A stretch of DNA of 64,000 nucleotides from Noviherbaspirillum autotrophicum (GTDB lineage Bacteria; Pseudomonadota; Gammaproteobacteria; Burkholderiales; Burkholderiaceae_D). Shown one piece after another: positions 9,676 to 18,401 of the stretch; positions within the stretch are counted from its first letter, which is position 1; every line of letters begins with the position of its first letter. Both the position numbers and the translations under genes were made by a program. The DNA is taken from NCBI RefSeq assembly GCF_000818395.1, contig NZ_JWJG01000028.1:4193908-4257907 (forward strand). The letters are read 5' to 3'. The notes beneath the pieces are model-generated. The model was not told the origin of the DNA, made no database searches, and worked only from the letters and a program-made list of their open reading frames with translations.

Positions 9676-10341
9676 ATGCCTGCTCCCTATTCGATAGATT
9701 TGCGTTGGAGAATTGTTCGGGCTTGTGAACGCGGGACGCAGTCGCAACGCGAGGTGGCGGAGCTGGTTCAAGTCAGCCTGGCGACGGTGGAAAATATTCT
9801 GCGACTTTACCGGCGGACTGGTGATGTCTTGCCTCAGAGGCGTAAGCGACTGGGACCCGTGGTCTGGATTGATGACAAAGCGCGTGAGCAGCTGCGGCGA
9901 TCGCTGGAAAATCAGCCGGACATGACGCTGGCGGAATTGCGGGAGCAATTGGCGTGCAAAAATGACCTTCGAGTAAGTACGTCGAGGATTTGCCGCGTGT
10001 TGCAGCAAATGGGATTGCGCCGAAAAAAAGGCGATCCATGCTTGTGAACGGGACACTGCGCGCGTATGTCAGGAGCGCCATCGGTATTGCCGGAAAATAG
10101 CTCGCTGCCCGGTAAAAAAGCTCAAGTTCATTGACGAAACCGGAGTGAACCTGAGAATGACTCGCCGCTTCGGCAGGGCGCTCTCTGGTAAGCGGGTGCA
10201 GGATGCAACGCCCAAAAATTATGGTCGCAACGTTACCATCATCGGCTCACTGTCCTGCTACGGGCTGAATGCAGTCATGACAGTGGAAGGCGCCACGGAT
10301 GCGGCGGTATTTCGTGCCTATGTTTCCACGGTGCTGGCGCC
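9676..10341 (+). pseudogene. IS630-family transposase, frameshifted and truncated
   Basis: The first part (9676-10047, MPAPYSIDLRWRIVRACERG) is the helix-turn-helix region typical of IS630/Tc1-mariner-like transposases. At the A-run near 10020 the frame is lost; reading on in the next frame restores HACERDTARVCQERHRYCR and then KKLKFIDETGVNL, where the first catalytic Asp of the DDE domain lies, followed by YGRNVTIIGSLS. The protein is cut at about 10341 by the left end of a second IS3-family element, and no matching C-terminal part (PPYSPDLNPIE region) appears on the other side. Non-functional. Confidence 0.88.
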
Positions 10342-10411
10342 GGTAATCCCCCCGAAAAAGAAGCGGATTTGAAAGTAGAATTTTCTCAACATTGAATCGA
10401 GGAAGTTTTAC

Positions 10412-10678
10412 ATGAAGAAGCCACGGTTTTCGGAAAGCCAGATCATCGCCATTCTCAAGCAAGCCGACGGCGGCACTCCAGTCCCGGAACTGTGCCGGGA
10501 ACACGGCATGAGCTCTGCACTGTTTTACCGCTGGCGCAGTAAGTTCGGTGGCATGGACGCCTCCATGATGGCGCGGCTGAAGGAACTCGAAGAAGAGAAC
10601 CGTCGCCTGAAGAAGATGTATGCAGAAGAGCGCCTGAAGGCCGAGATCGTCGCTGAGGCGCTGCAAAAAAAGTGGTAG
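10412..10678 (+). CDS. IS3-family transposase OrfA
   Basis: 88 residues beginning [20 protein letters not shown], the helix-turn-helix of IS3 OrfA, followed by the conserved [17 protein letters not shown] and a leucine-zipper region [19 protein letters not shown]. It ends in ALQKKW just after the heptamer A-AAA-AAG, a classical -1 slippery sequence. A -1 shift there joins it to OrfB (reading [13 protein letters not shown]), giving the usual OrfAB fusion transposase. Start at ATG 10412, preceded by GAGGAAGTTTTAC, an acceptable ribosome binding site. Intact. Confidence 0.92.
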   Translation: MKKPRFSESQIIAILKQADGGTPVPELCREHGMSSALFYRWRSKFGGMDASMMARLKELEEENRRLKKMYAEERLKAEIVAEALQKKW

Positions 10679-11499
10679 CGCCATCTCGACGACGCGAGAT
10701 GGCGCAATGGGCAGTGCAAGACAAGGCTGTCAGTATTCGAGTGGCATGCCGAGCGTTCGGCATCAGCCAGACCTGCTATCGGTATCAAGCGAAGCTGTCT
10801 TCAGAGAACAGCGAGATTGCAGACTGGCTGATTCGTCTGACGACGAACCAGCGCAACTGGGGCTTCGGCCTGTGCTTCCTGTACCTGCGCAACGTCAAAG
10901 GCTATGTCTGGAATCACAAGCGTGTCTACCGGATTTACCGGGCGCTGGAACTGAACCTGCGCATCAAGCCGAAGAAGCGTCTGGTGCGCGAGAAGCCGGA
11001 GCCGCTGTCCGAGCCGACGGCACTCAACCAGGTGTGGTCGATGGACTTCATGCATGACCAACTGTCGGACAGCCGCAGCATTCGGTTGTTCAATGTGATC
11101 GATGACTTCAACCGCGAGGGCTTGGACATTGAAGTGGATTTCTCCCTTCCGTCCGAGCGCGTGATCCGTTCGCTGGAGCGCATCATCGAATGGCGCGGCA
11201 GGCCTGATCGGATACGTTGTGACAATGGCCCGGAATACGTCAGCGCAGCACTGATGGCATGGGCAAATCGGCGCAGCATTCACGTCGAGTTCATTCAGCC
11301 CCGCAAGCCGCAGCAGAATATTTACATCGAGCGCTACAACCGGACGGTGCGTTACGACTGGCTGGCGCACTATCTGTTCGACACCTTCGAGGAAGTACAG
11401 GAATTCGCGACCCGTTGGTTATGGACCTATAATCACGAGCGCCCCAACATGCCCATCGGCGGCATCACGCCGAAACAGAAATTGGCCTTGTCCGCTTAG
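10672..11499 (+). CDS. IS3-family transposase OrfB (integrase catalytic domain)
   Basis: 275 residues overlapping OrfA by 7 bases. It begins [20 protein letters not shown], then the HTH_21-type region [17 protein letters not shown], and the retroviral-integrase-type core with Asp in [11 protein letters not shown], Asp in [11 protein letters not shown], and Glu in the segment [15 protein letters not shown]. The D-D-35-E spacing looks intact. The C-terminus ends [20 protein letters not shown], as in the family. It is most probably made as an OrfAB fusion by programmed -1 frameshifting; the GTG at 10672 is only a nominal start. Confidence 0.92.
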   Translation: MVAPSRRREMAQWAVQDKAVSIRVACRAFGISQTCYRYQAKLSSENSEIADWLIRLTTNQRNWGFGLCFLYLRNVKGYVWNHKRVYRIYRALELNLRIKPKKRLVREKPEPLSEPTALNQVWSMDFMHDQLSDSRSIRLFNVIDDFNREGLDIEVDFSLPSERVIRSLERIIEWRGRPDRIRCDNGPEYVSAALMAWANRRSIHVEFIQPRKPQQNIYIERYNRTVRYDWLAHYLFDTFEEVQEFATRWLWTYNHERPNMPIGGITPKQKLALSA

Positions 11500-11539
11500 T
11501 TTCTACTCTCAGGCCGCTTCAAAAACGGAGGGATTACCC

Positions 11540-11695
11540 TGCAACTATAGGTGCCCATTTGGAAATGCCACAGGCAGTACTGGCTACATAATTAAGTCCG
11601 CCTATTACGAGAAATTAGCCGCCGGTATTCACATAAACACCACGATGGGCAATGATCCGCCACCCGCGCCCTCGCCCTCGCAGCGTCAATACTAA
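11540..11695 (+). pseudogene. orphan 3' gene end next to the insertion sequence
   Basis: Directly after the IS right end a + strand frame of 51 codons is open to TAA at 11693-11695: it passes through FGNATGSTGYIIKSAYYEKL and ends PPPAPSPSQRQY. It has no start of its own and looks like the C-terminus of a gene whose front was lost with the insertions. A chance open frame of this length is possible. I do not recognise the family. It ends one base before the convergent acyltransferase gene. Confidence 0.3.
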
Positions 11696-12931
11696 TCAAC
11701 GGTCTCCTTCAAGTGGCGATGCCAAGGCTCTACCGGCAGCCTTCGGAGTCATCAGCTGTCGCCCTGCCCACCCCGTCAATCGCCTACCGAGTTTAATACC
11801 TGGAAGTTCCACCCACTGATAACAGACGGCGGCAAGCCCGGTTGATATCACGATTCCGGCCGCAGCCAACATCACATTGACCAGCAATGCATGGGCCATC
11901 AGAGCCTCGGACGGCAGCAGATGCATGGTCATAACCGAGATGATATACAGCACCGGGAAATCGATCAGATAGAAGCTATACGAGATCCGCCCATAAAATC
12001 GGATAATCGGCGCATCCAACAAACGGAATACAGTGTTGTCTTTTCCGTGCAAAACTGCCGCCAAGAGCATAAACGCTCCGCCCGCTTCCATAACCATCAT
12101 GACACCCGGTCGAGGGGCTATTCCTTTGGCGACCAGCATAATGATCACTGCCGTAAGAAAAACCGCCAGTGCATATACCTTGGAGGAACGAACCACGAAT
12201 GCGAGCTTCGCCCCCCAAGCCGGCAACATCAACCCGAGATAAAACATGAACAGAAAATTCAGGAAAGAGATCGGTCCTGGCTTCAATACGGCCGGTATGG
12301 CAAGCAAGATCGCAAGGACAGGTAGGTGCCAGCGCATCGACACACACCGGTTCATCATATAAAGCAGGGGGAATAGCAGAGAAACGCCCATCTCGACCTG
12401 AAGCGACCAAGTGACGGGGTTGAGCCAACCATCCGCACTTGACCCGGCGGTGGTCAAGGTGAGATTCTTCACCAACAAACCAAGTGTGACAGGAAGATTA
12501 TAAAAGCGGTTAAACCAGTCGGTAGCCAGCGGCTCGTGCTGCGCACGATAAACCGTCAACATGAGACCGATAGATAGCGCCGTTGCCCACAATGCGGGAC
12601 CAATCCTGAATAGCCGCTGGATGATAAAGCTCACACTATTGCGTAGGGAATTTCCTTGCCACTTATCAATGGAGAGCCCCAGCACTAGGCCGCTCATCAC
12701 AAAGAACAAAGAGACTGCCGCGCTACCGTTAGAAAGCACCATCAACAATCGGGCAATTGATTCACTCAAGGTATCCCCCTGCGGCAAATCCCTGTCCCAA
12801 ATTGCCTCCTCCAACCCTGGGATAGAGATCACGCCAAGTGCGTGATAGATCGCGACCATGAGAGCAGCGATGCCACGAAGTGCGTCAATTCGATCGATAT
12901 GCGCACGAGATGTGGGTTGCACTTGTTTCAC
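11696..12931 (-). CDS. acyltransferase family 3 (OafA/YrhL-type) membrane protein
   Basis: 411 residues if started at the GTG at 12931, just ahead of the family opening RIDALRGIAALMVAIYH; a longer frame to 13030 has an unnatural Cys/Trp-rich leader. About ten transmembrane helices, with the family motif SLFFVMSGLVLGLS near residue 80 and RLFRIGPALWA after it, and a late RISYSFYLIDFPVLY. These inner-membrane proteins add acetyl or other acyl groups to sugars of surface polysaccharides. It is the last gene of the long - strand polysaccharide run and converges on the insertion-sequence block. Confidence 0.88.
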   Translation of the reverse strand: MKQVQPTSRAHIDRIDALRGIAALMVAIYHALGVISIPGLEEAIWDRDLPQGDTLSESIARLLMVLSNGSAAVSLFFVMSGLVLGLSIDKWQGNSLRNSVSFIIQRLFRIGPALWATALSIGLMLTVYRAQHEPLATDWFNRFYNLPVTLGLLVKNLTLTTAGSSADGWLNPVTWSLQVEMGVSLLFPLLYMMNRCVSMRWHLPVLAILLAIPAVLKPGPISFLNFLFMFYLGLMLPAWGAKLAFVVRSSKVYALAVFLTAVIIMLVAKGIAPRPGVMMVMEAGGAFMLLAAVLHGKDNTVFRLLDAPIIRFYGRISYSFYLIDFPVLYIISVMTMHLLPSEALMAHALLVNVMLAAAGIVISTGLAAVCYQWVELPGIKLGRRLTGWAGRQLMTPKAAGRALASPLEGDR

Positions 12932-13079
12932 GATTTTTATTCTTTCTAATTTACAGAGGCACCAAAAATGACACAACCTTGACCGGGGCATATCCCCTCC
13001 CCCAGCCCACACACAAACGTCGCCGAACAAGACAACTCGCCGCTTTTCATAACGATTACGATTAATGGCATTGCTAACT

Positions 13080-14297
13080 TCACGAGCATAGATCAGCTTG
13101 TCCTCGCACTGCCGAGCTGCACCTGCGTCTGTCTACAATTTGCTTTCCAGCACGAATGCCAGGAAGTTCAATAAATATATGTGCTGCACTGGCCACGAGC
13201 ACAACAACAATTGCAATCCCACCTACCACTAGCGCATATGGAATCAGGCCAAGATTAGCCAAAACGCCTTGAGCTCGAAGGTATGTCAGCACCCAATACA
13301 AGAAGAGGCCATGAATGAGGTAAACGCCATAACTTATCTCGCCAAGCCACAGCATCCCTTTACACCGAAGAATGCCCCACATCGACGCGCCGCTAACGAC
13401 TGCAGAAAATGCCACGGCAGCCAAAAAGGCCGGGGCGGTTGCACTTCCATCCTTAAACAGCAACAGACAGACAGCACATAGCGCTGCCAAACACCGATAC
13501 TGCCAAGATCGAGTCACTTTGAAGAAATTCGGGTGTTTATAAAGAATTGCGATAAGCATTCCCAATACAAAATGTGTAAAGTAGAGACGACCAATTGCGA
13601 TCGTCACTATTAACAAGACCACAGATAACAAAGCTGCAACTCGCACCGATTTGCAAGGTTTGAAGATCAGATATATGACAGGCAAGAAAACATAGAAGAT
13701 CCACTCAAATTTGAGGCTCCAATTTACACCGGCGACAAGGATCCATGTTTTGTCCAATCCATTAATATCGGGACGAGCAAAGAATACAAAAGCCAGCCAA
13801 TGAGCAATTTCCCCTATGACCTCGAATAAGGGTTCACGAAGCTCCCAGTTGGTAAGGGAAAATACGGAGAGAGCGACGAAAGCAACGAATATGACATAGA
13901 GGGGGGTCAGCCTCGTTATCCGTGTCAAAAATAAGGCATACCAGTTAACTGGCTTTCCCAAAACGACGCGAGAAGTAAATAGAAATGCCGTAATCATGAA
14001 AAATACGGCAACTGTTGTTGCGCCTAAGTGATTCAATAAAGCTGATTCACTCGACGTCCAAATTCCGAATGAGAAATAACCATATGCTGCGACAGAATGA
14101 TGAATAAACACACCAAGAGCGAGCATCCCACGCAAACCGTCAATACTCCCGTATCGAGTCTCTGTTTTCGATACCGTTGTAGCCACCGTCACATTTATTC
14201 GAACTAAAATTGCGCTAAGTAGAAACGCCACCCCATAGATAACAAAAGCATAACCGAGTCCAAAAAAAAGACTATTTTCGAGAATATTTATAGGCAT
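13080..14297 (-). CDS. acyltransferase family 3 membrane protein
   Basis: 405 residues from ATG 14297 (MPINILENSLFFGLGYAFV), overlapping the end of the upstream polymerase gene by 26 bases. An extra N-terminal helix is followed by the family start YGSIDGLRGMLALGVFIHHS, then AVFFMITAFLFTSRVV and FLTRITRLTPLYV, and near the end WLGEISYGVYLIHGLFLYW. The catalytic-type histidine pair IHHS is present. The role is O-acylation of the exported polysaccharide or its lipid-linked unit. It is clearly different from the neighbouring acyltransferase, so two distinct acyl decorations are possible. Confidence 0.88.
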   Translation of the reverse strand: MPINILENSLFFGLGYAFVIYGVAFLLSAILVRINVTVATTVSKTETRYGSIDGLRGMLALGVFIHHSVAAYGYFSFGIWTSSESALLNHLGATTVAVFFMITAFLFTSRVVLGKPVNWYALFLTRITRLTPLYVIFVAFVALSVFSLTNWELREPLFEVIGEIAHWLAFVFFARPDINGLDKTWILVAGVNWSLKFEWIFYVFLPVIYLIFKPCKSVRVAALLSVVLLIVTIAIGRLYFTHFVLGMLIAILYKHPNFFKVTRSWQYRCLAALCAVCLLLFKDGSATAPAFLAAVAFSAVVSGASMWGILRCKGMLWLGEISYGVYLIHGLFLYWVLTYLRAQGVLANLGLIPYALVVGGIAIVVVLVASAAHIFIELPGIRAGKQIVDRRRCSSAVRGQADLCS

Positions 14298-15507
14298 CTG
14301 AAATAAAGGATACGCGGATTCGAGGTGCGAGAGTGATAAGTGCAATAAAAGGAGCTAACATCGCCGAATAGATAACATGGCCGGCGATCACACTTATTCC
14401 CAAAAACAATGCCATCATGAATGCACTAAATCTCCCCTCATCATTACCATTCATCCAAAATTGTCGAACGCTCATCGCCAGCCAACCAATCCAAACCAAA
14501 TATACCAATACGCCGAAAAATCCCGATATGTAAATCAGATCCAACAAGTCGTTCTCAAACGTCTCCAGTGCACCATCGCCTAATTGCCCTGCCCCGAAAA
14601 GTAGTTGAAAGAACGAACTCCTATCTAGCCACTTGGCGAAATCGCCAACCCTATCGATACGGCCGCTTGTCAGGAACTCAGCACTCCCAGAAGCTACCTC
14701 GAAGAAGAACTGCCAACGTTCTATCGCAACATCAAAGAGCGGCATCCAATACTCCGACGAAGCAATCAACGCAATAATTGCAAGAAAAACGATCTGCAGC
14801 TTACTAACGACCGATTGGTAGTAGTAAAGCGCGAATGCGACTACAAGTACAAATCCGATAAGTGATGTCTTACTGAGGGATAAGATAGCCACAAAGAAAA
14901 AAATAGCAATTAACAACAACAAGGTTAAAGTATTTTTCCGAAAAAAATCCTGCCACATGAAGAGGATGAGCGCGAATATCGCCACCATCGTCGCCGAAAC
15001 TTCATTTCCAGCATAGAAAAATCCTTTGCTGCCGATAAGTTGCCCATCAATTGATTCGCCATATTGCCCAAAGCCAATGCCTAAGAAGCCTAAGAAAACG
15101 TTTGCGACTAGCACTGCTGCATTGACGGCCAAGATCCGATTAACTTGGGAAAAGGAGAGTGCGCAGCGCTTTACCTGAACGTCTAACACGGAGCACATTA
15201 GAATGGCCATCAGCATCTTCATATGGAACTGCATGTCCCCAAGTATTTGAGTGCCTTCAAAATTCCCGAATATAGCGTGCAGCGCTGACCATACAACCGC
15301 TATCAGCAAAAAAATTATGGGTGTGATTCGACTAATTCGGGCATTCTTCAGCACAATCAAAAAAAACAACCCGAGCGTGCCGAGCCGAAAAATCGAACTC
15401 ACGGTTTGATTTCCCAAAAAATTGATGCCACTATTTTGAAAGTATCCGCTAATAGCATCTATAAGAAGCCATGTTATTTCAACAAAATACGCCAATTTCA
15501 AAAGCAT
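14272..15507 (-). CDS. O-antigen polymerase/ligase-like membrane protein (Wzy candidate)
   Basis: 411 residues with about eleven hydrophobic helices and a large periplasmic loop (roughly residues 255-325) containing SGRIDRVGDFAKWLDRS, as in Wzy/WaaL-type proteins. The segment KGFFYAGNEVSATMVAIFAL followed by SLSKTSLIGFVLV matches the O-antigen ligase/polymerase family core. It is the only polymerase candidate in the cluster and lies with the Wzx flippase gene, so polymerisation of the repeat unit in the periplasm is the likely role. Its ATG shares bases with the stop of the 70-residue gene upstream (TAATG). Confidence 0.8.
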   Translation of the reverse strand: MLLKLAYFVEITWLLIDAISGYFQNSGINFLGNQTVSSIFRLGTLGLFFLIVLKNARISRITPIIFLLIAVVWSALHAIFGNFEGTQILGDMQFHMKMLMAILMCSVLDVQVKRCALSFSQVNRILAVNAAVLVANVFLGFLGIGFGQYGESIDGQLIGSKGFFYAGNEVSATMVAIFALILFMWQDFFRKNTLTLLLLIAIFFFVAILSLSKTSLIGFVLVVAFALYYYQSVVSKLQIVFLAIIALIASSEYWMPLFDVAIERWQFFFEVASGSAEFLTSGRIDRVGDFAKWLDRSSFFQLLFGAGQLGDGALETFENDLLDLIYISGFFGVLVYLVWIGWLAMSVRQFWMNGNDEGRFSAFMMALFLGISVIAGHVIYSAMLAPFIALITLAPRIRVSFISDAYKYSRK

Positions 15508-15719
15508 TATTCAGCGCCCTTGCAAGTTCGCTTTTGCAATAAACAATGCTGATATCGACCTATCGGTTCGTCCACCGTAGGTTTTAATATGTATGCAAAG
15601 ACTACATCTGCTATCATTAAGACGTAGTCAACTGAACGCACGTATTCGGACGCCATTGGCCCAACTCGAAAATAAAAGTAAGGAACTGCGTTTTTAAGAT
15701 TACCTGCTTTAATAACCAT
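15507..15719 (-). CDS. small hypothetical protein in the polysaccharide operon
   Basis: 70 residues, beginning MVIKAGNLKNAVPYFYFRVG, with one weakly hydrophobic stretch (residues about 30-45). I do not recognise a domain. Three observations support a real gene or real gene remnant: it starts 8 bases after the GT4 gene stop, its TAA overlaps the polymerase ATG, and it fills the space exactly. It could also be the leftover end of a larger transferase. No function is assigned. Confidence 0.5.
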   Translation of the reverse strand: MVIKAGNLKNAVPYFYFRVGPMASEYVRSVDYVLMIADVVFAYILKPTVDEPIGRYQHCLLQKRTCKGAE

Positions 15720-15726
15720 CTGATAT

Positions 15727-16800
15727 TTAGTCTTTCAACCCTAAGGTAGAAGGAAGATTTTTCATTACGTCGCTCTCTTTAAATCTATAAGCCATAGTGC
15801 GTGCATCATTTGAAATTGCATCTACGAAAGCAATGTCATTTTCAAGTTCACAAATATGGAACAGAGAGGTTTCAACAAAATTTGCAATAGGAATGCGAAA
15901 GCCATTCACGGCCTGCTCGATATACTCCGAGGCAGTTGGAAAATCTGCAGACAAAACCACACATCCGCAAGCCATTGCTTCAAGATTTACTAGTGCTAGT
16001 GATTCATTGAACCAAGTTGGAAAAACAAAATAACGGTGAGATAAAAACAGGTCGCGGTTTTGTGAAACAGTGGTTGCAGAAACAAATTGTGTGCAATCCG
16101 ACAAGTTAGCCTCCGCTATTGCGCTCTCAATTATTTGCCGGTCTGGGCCGACACCAGCGATAGTAAAATTAAAATCCGGATATACCGCGCGCAACTTTTG
16201 TGCTAATTCAATAAATAGTCGCCAGCCCTTACCTTCAACTAACCTAGACAGAAATAAAGCTGAACGAGGTCTGGATGATGCAACTATCAACTTTGATGCA
16301 AAATAATCATCATGAACACCGCCAGAATAAAAAACCCTGGCTCCTTCAGACCTTCCATTGCCGAATTCGTTGTCGAAAATCTGCTTGAAATGCTCGGATG
16401 GCACCACCACAATTTTTGCCGCCATAAATAGCCTCGAGAGTATTTTTTGTAAGAATTCACCTCGTCGAGTAACTGGCACCAGGTCGTGGCCATGAAAATT
16501 TAGAACTAGTCGTACCCTCCGCAACATCAGCGCAGGGATACATACAAGGAGCGAATGCAGAGGTTGATGTACATAAACGCAATCATACCCCCGCTTCAAT
16601 ATCTTTACGTTTGCCTGAATGGCAAATCTAACGTAATCTAGAAGCTTAAATAGATAATTATGATGCTTAGGTAATGAAACAATATCAGTCTCAATACCGG
16701 CTGCAACTAGACTTTCTGCACAGCGCTGTACGAATCGACCATAGGTTTTATCCCGCCTAGACGGGTACATATTTGTAATCAAGAGAACGCGGCGCGACAT
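15727..16800 (-). CDS. glycosyltransferase family 4 (GT-B)
   Basis: 357 residues. The N-terminal acceptor domain begins RRVLLITNMYPSRRDKTYG, followed by LVLNFHGHDLVP. The C-terminal donor domain has FLSRLVEGKGWRLFIELAQ and the phosphate-binding E-x7-E type region FNESLALVNLEAMACGC. It should add one sugar of the repeat unit on the cytoplasmic face; donor and linkage are unknown. The start overlaps the upstream GT2 gene by 22 bases, so the pair is probably translationally linked. Confidence 0.9.
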   Translation of the reverse strand: MSRRVLLITNMYPSRRDKTYGRFVQRCAESLVAAGIETDIVSLPKHHNYLFKLLDYVRFAIQANVKILKRGYDCVYVHQPLHSLLVCIPALMLRRVRLVLNFHGHDLVPVTRRGEFLQKILSRLFMAAKIVVVPSEHFKQIFDNEFGNGRSEGARVFYSGGVHDDYFASKLIVASSRPRSALFLSRLVEGKGWRLFIELAQKLRAVYPDFNFTIAGVGPDRQIIESAIAEANLSDCTQFVSATTVSQNRDLFLSHRYFVFPTWFNESLALVNLEAMACGCVVLSADFPTASEYIEQAVNGFRIPIANFVETSLFHICELENDIAFVDAISNDARTMAYRFKESDVMKNLPSTLGLKD

Positions 16801-17537
16801 TTTCTGTAGACCAGGTAAAAAGTATCTATGGCAGCGCCGAAGAAGATTTTCGGGTTTCGTTTCCGCATCCCGATTATCAGCTTTATTCCAATATTTGTTG
16901 CGAAGGTATCAACTAGCTTAGATTTATCCGTTGCCTGTTCTGAATGGACACGATACTGAATCACTGGCGTATGGTCGACTACCAGATGATAACCCTCGCT
17001 CGAAGCTCTCAACCATAGATGATAATCTTCACTGAACTCAAGGTTCCCATAGCCGCCTAACTTCAGCAAAGCTTCACGCCGCATGAATGCAGTAGGGTGA
17101 ATTGGACCGCAAGCTTTCATCAAACCACGATCAGCTATTTTGCGTTGTCCAGTTAAACCGCCTGCAGCATCAATGATTTCTGCGTCGGAAAAGATAAAAT
17201 CAGCTCCCGTCTTAGTGGCAATTTCATGTTGTGTGCGAAATCGGTTTGGCAGGCAAATGTCGTCTGCATCGAATCGTGCAATATACTCGCCTCGAGCAAG
17301 CTCAATGCCTCTATTGAGGGCGTAAATTAACGATGGCATTTCAGTGACTTCGACACGGACTTTGTCGCTGATCTTCGCTCGTACCAATACATCGACGACC
17401 GCATGGCGATTAAAGCCATTAGCCACGACAATTAATTCGGCATCATCATCACTGATCGCAAGTTCGACACTACGGACAGCCTGAAGGAGGAAATGGTCAG
17501 GGCGGTGCGCTGCCATAACAACAGAGTACTTCATCAT
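16779..17537 (-). CDS. glycosyltransferase family 2 (GT-A)
   Basis: 252 residues from the double ATG at 17537, which overlaps the stop of the fucosyltransferase gene (TAATG); a longer frame to 17660 runs inside that gene and is rejected. KYSVVMAAHRPDHFLLQAVR opens the fold, ARGEYIARFDADDICLPNRF carries the DxD metal site, and PIHPTAFMRREALLKLGGY with FSEDYHLWLR (catalytic-base ED) complete the GT2 pattern. No membrane helices. It adds one residue of the repeat unit; the sugar is not predictable from the sequence. Confidence 0.9.
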   Translation of the reverse strand: MMKYSVVMAAHRPDHFLLQAVRSVELAISDDDAELIVVANGFNRHAVVDVLVRAKISDKVRVEVTEMPSLIYALNRGIELARGEYIARFDADDICLPNRFRTQHEIATKTGADFIFSDAEIIDAAGGLTGQRKIADRGLMKACGPIHPTAFMRREALLKLGGYGNLEFSEDYHLWLRASSEGYHLVVDHTPVIQYRVHSEQATDKSKLVDTFATNIGIKLIIGMRKRNPKIFFGAAIDTFYLVYRKCRAAFS

Positions 17538-18397
17538 TATGATGACACCTGAAACCAATCTTGCGGAATCAGATGGTTTGAATCTAAAGCCTTCGAAACA
17601 AACCATGGGTCGGGAGCGATAACAATCTTCTCCGGATTCCGATTTAACCACGCCCCCCACCAGCTAAAACTACTATTTGCACAAATGTTGTGTTTGCAAA
17701 GTGACATAAGATGTATATCGGCCTCCGGCCTTGCATTGTTTCCCTCAACGAAGACTACTTCGTCGGGAATGCGTATATTTTCACGCACCCATTCCATATC
17801 GTCCGAGAAGACAAAAAAATTTGCCGGCCCGATTTTTGACCGGATGATATTGATAGCCCTTTCGTAATACCCTAGGCTGCAAACGCCATGTATGGAGAGA
17901 TTATGTGTATTAGACACATAATCTCCACGTCGGATATGGATAGCGACACTATTAGATTCAATTGCATCGCTCGCATGTCGACTGTTTTGAGCTAGCAATG
18001 GATTGCTTGGTTGGAACTCTTCAAGCAATATACTGCGGATATTTAAGAAGTACTTCTCCGATTGAAAATAGCCATTTAAATAGACCGGAGCATGCAGCTT
18101 CATAAATGCTGGATCGAAGCCAAGACCAAGCTCCGAGTAAAAACGGGTCTTAATTCCAAGCTTTTGAGTGTATCTCGCTACTCTTGCCCCCCATCTTGGG
18201 AACTTCCTAAGTTCAACGCTGCTTGCGATACGAGCACTGATCTTCCATTGTTGTAACCCATAATCTCTTAACGAATAATGTTTAAACGCGCTTAGGTCCA
18301 GGATCAAGTCGCTGCCGGTTCGCTTTGCCAATGCAAGTGCAGATGCATATTGGAACATTTGGTTGCCTAGGCCACCAATCAAACGGACTACAATCAC
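17537..18397 (-). CDS. alpha-1,2-fucosyltransferase, GT11 family
   Basis: 286 residues, normal for bacterial GT11. The N-terminal VRLIGGLGNQMFQYASALAL, the GDP-fucose-binding motif HIRRGDY at residues 154-160, and NSSFSWWGAWLN in the last quarter are all present. These enzymes transfer L-fucose from GDP-fucose in alpha-1,2 linkage (FutC, WbsJ, WbwK relatives). The donor pathway (manC, gmd, fcl) is encoded 4 kb upstream on the same strand and a GT10 fucosyltransferase lies two genes away. Acceptor sugar unknown. Confidence 0.93.
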   Translation of the reverse strand: MIVVRLIGGLGNQMFQYASALALAKRTGSDLILDLSAFKHYSLRDYGLQQWKISARIASSVELRKFPRWGARVARYTQKLGIKTRFYSELGLGFDPAFMKLHAPVYLNGYFQSEKYFLNIRSILLEEFQPSNPLLAQNSRHASDAIESNSVAIHIRRGDYVSNTHNLSIHGVCSLGYYERAINIIRSKIGPANFFVFSDDMEWVRENIRIPDEVVFVEGNNARPEADIHLMSLCKHNICANSSFSWWGAWLNRNPEKIVIAPDPWFVSKALDSNHLIPQDWFQVSS

Positions 18398-18401
18398 CTC
18401 T

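Larger units (their letters stand above)
10342..11538 (+). mobile_element. IS3-family insertion sequence, well preserved
   Basis: About 1.2 kb. Long imperfect terminal inverted repeats can be traced: left GGTAATCCCCCCGAAAAAG then AAGCGGATTTGAAAGTAGAA; right end, read inward on the - strand, GGTAATCCCTCCGTTTTTG then AAGCGGCCTGAGAGTAGAA. Both transposase frames inside are intact and overlap, with a slippery site between them. The element has cut an IS630 transposase on its left. I do not see a clear target duplication; the exact outer ends are uncertain by a few bases. Confidence 0.82.
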
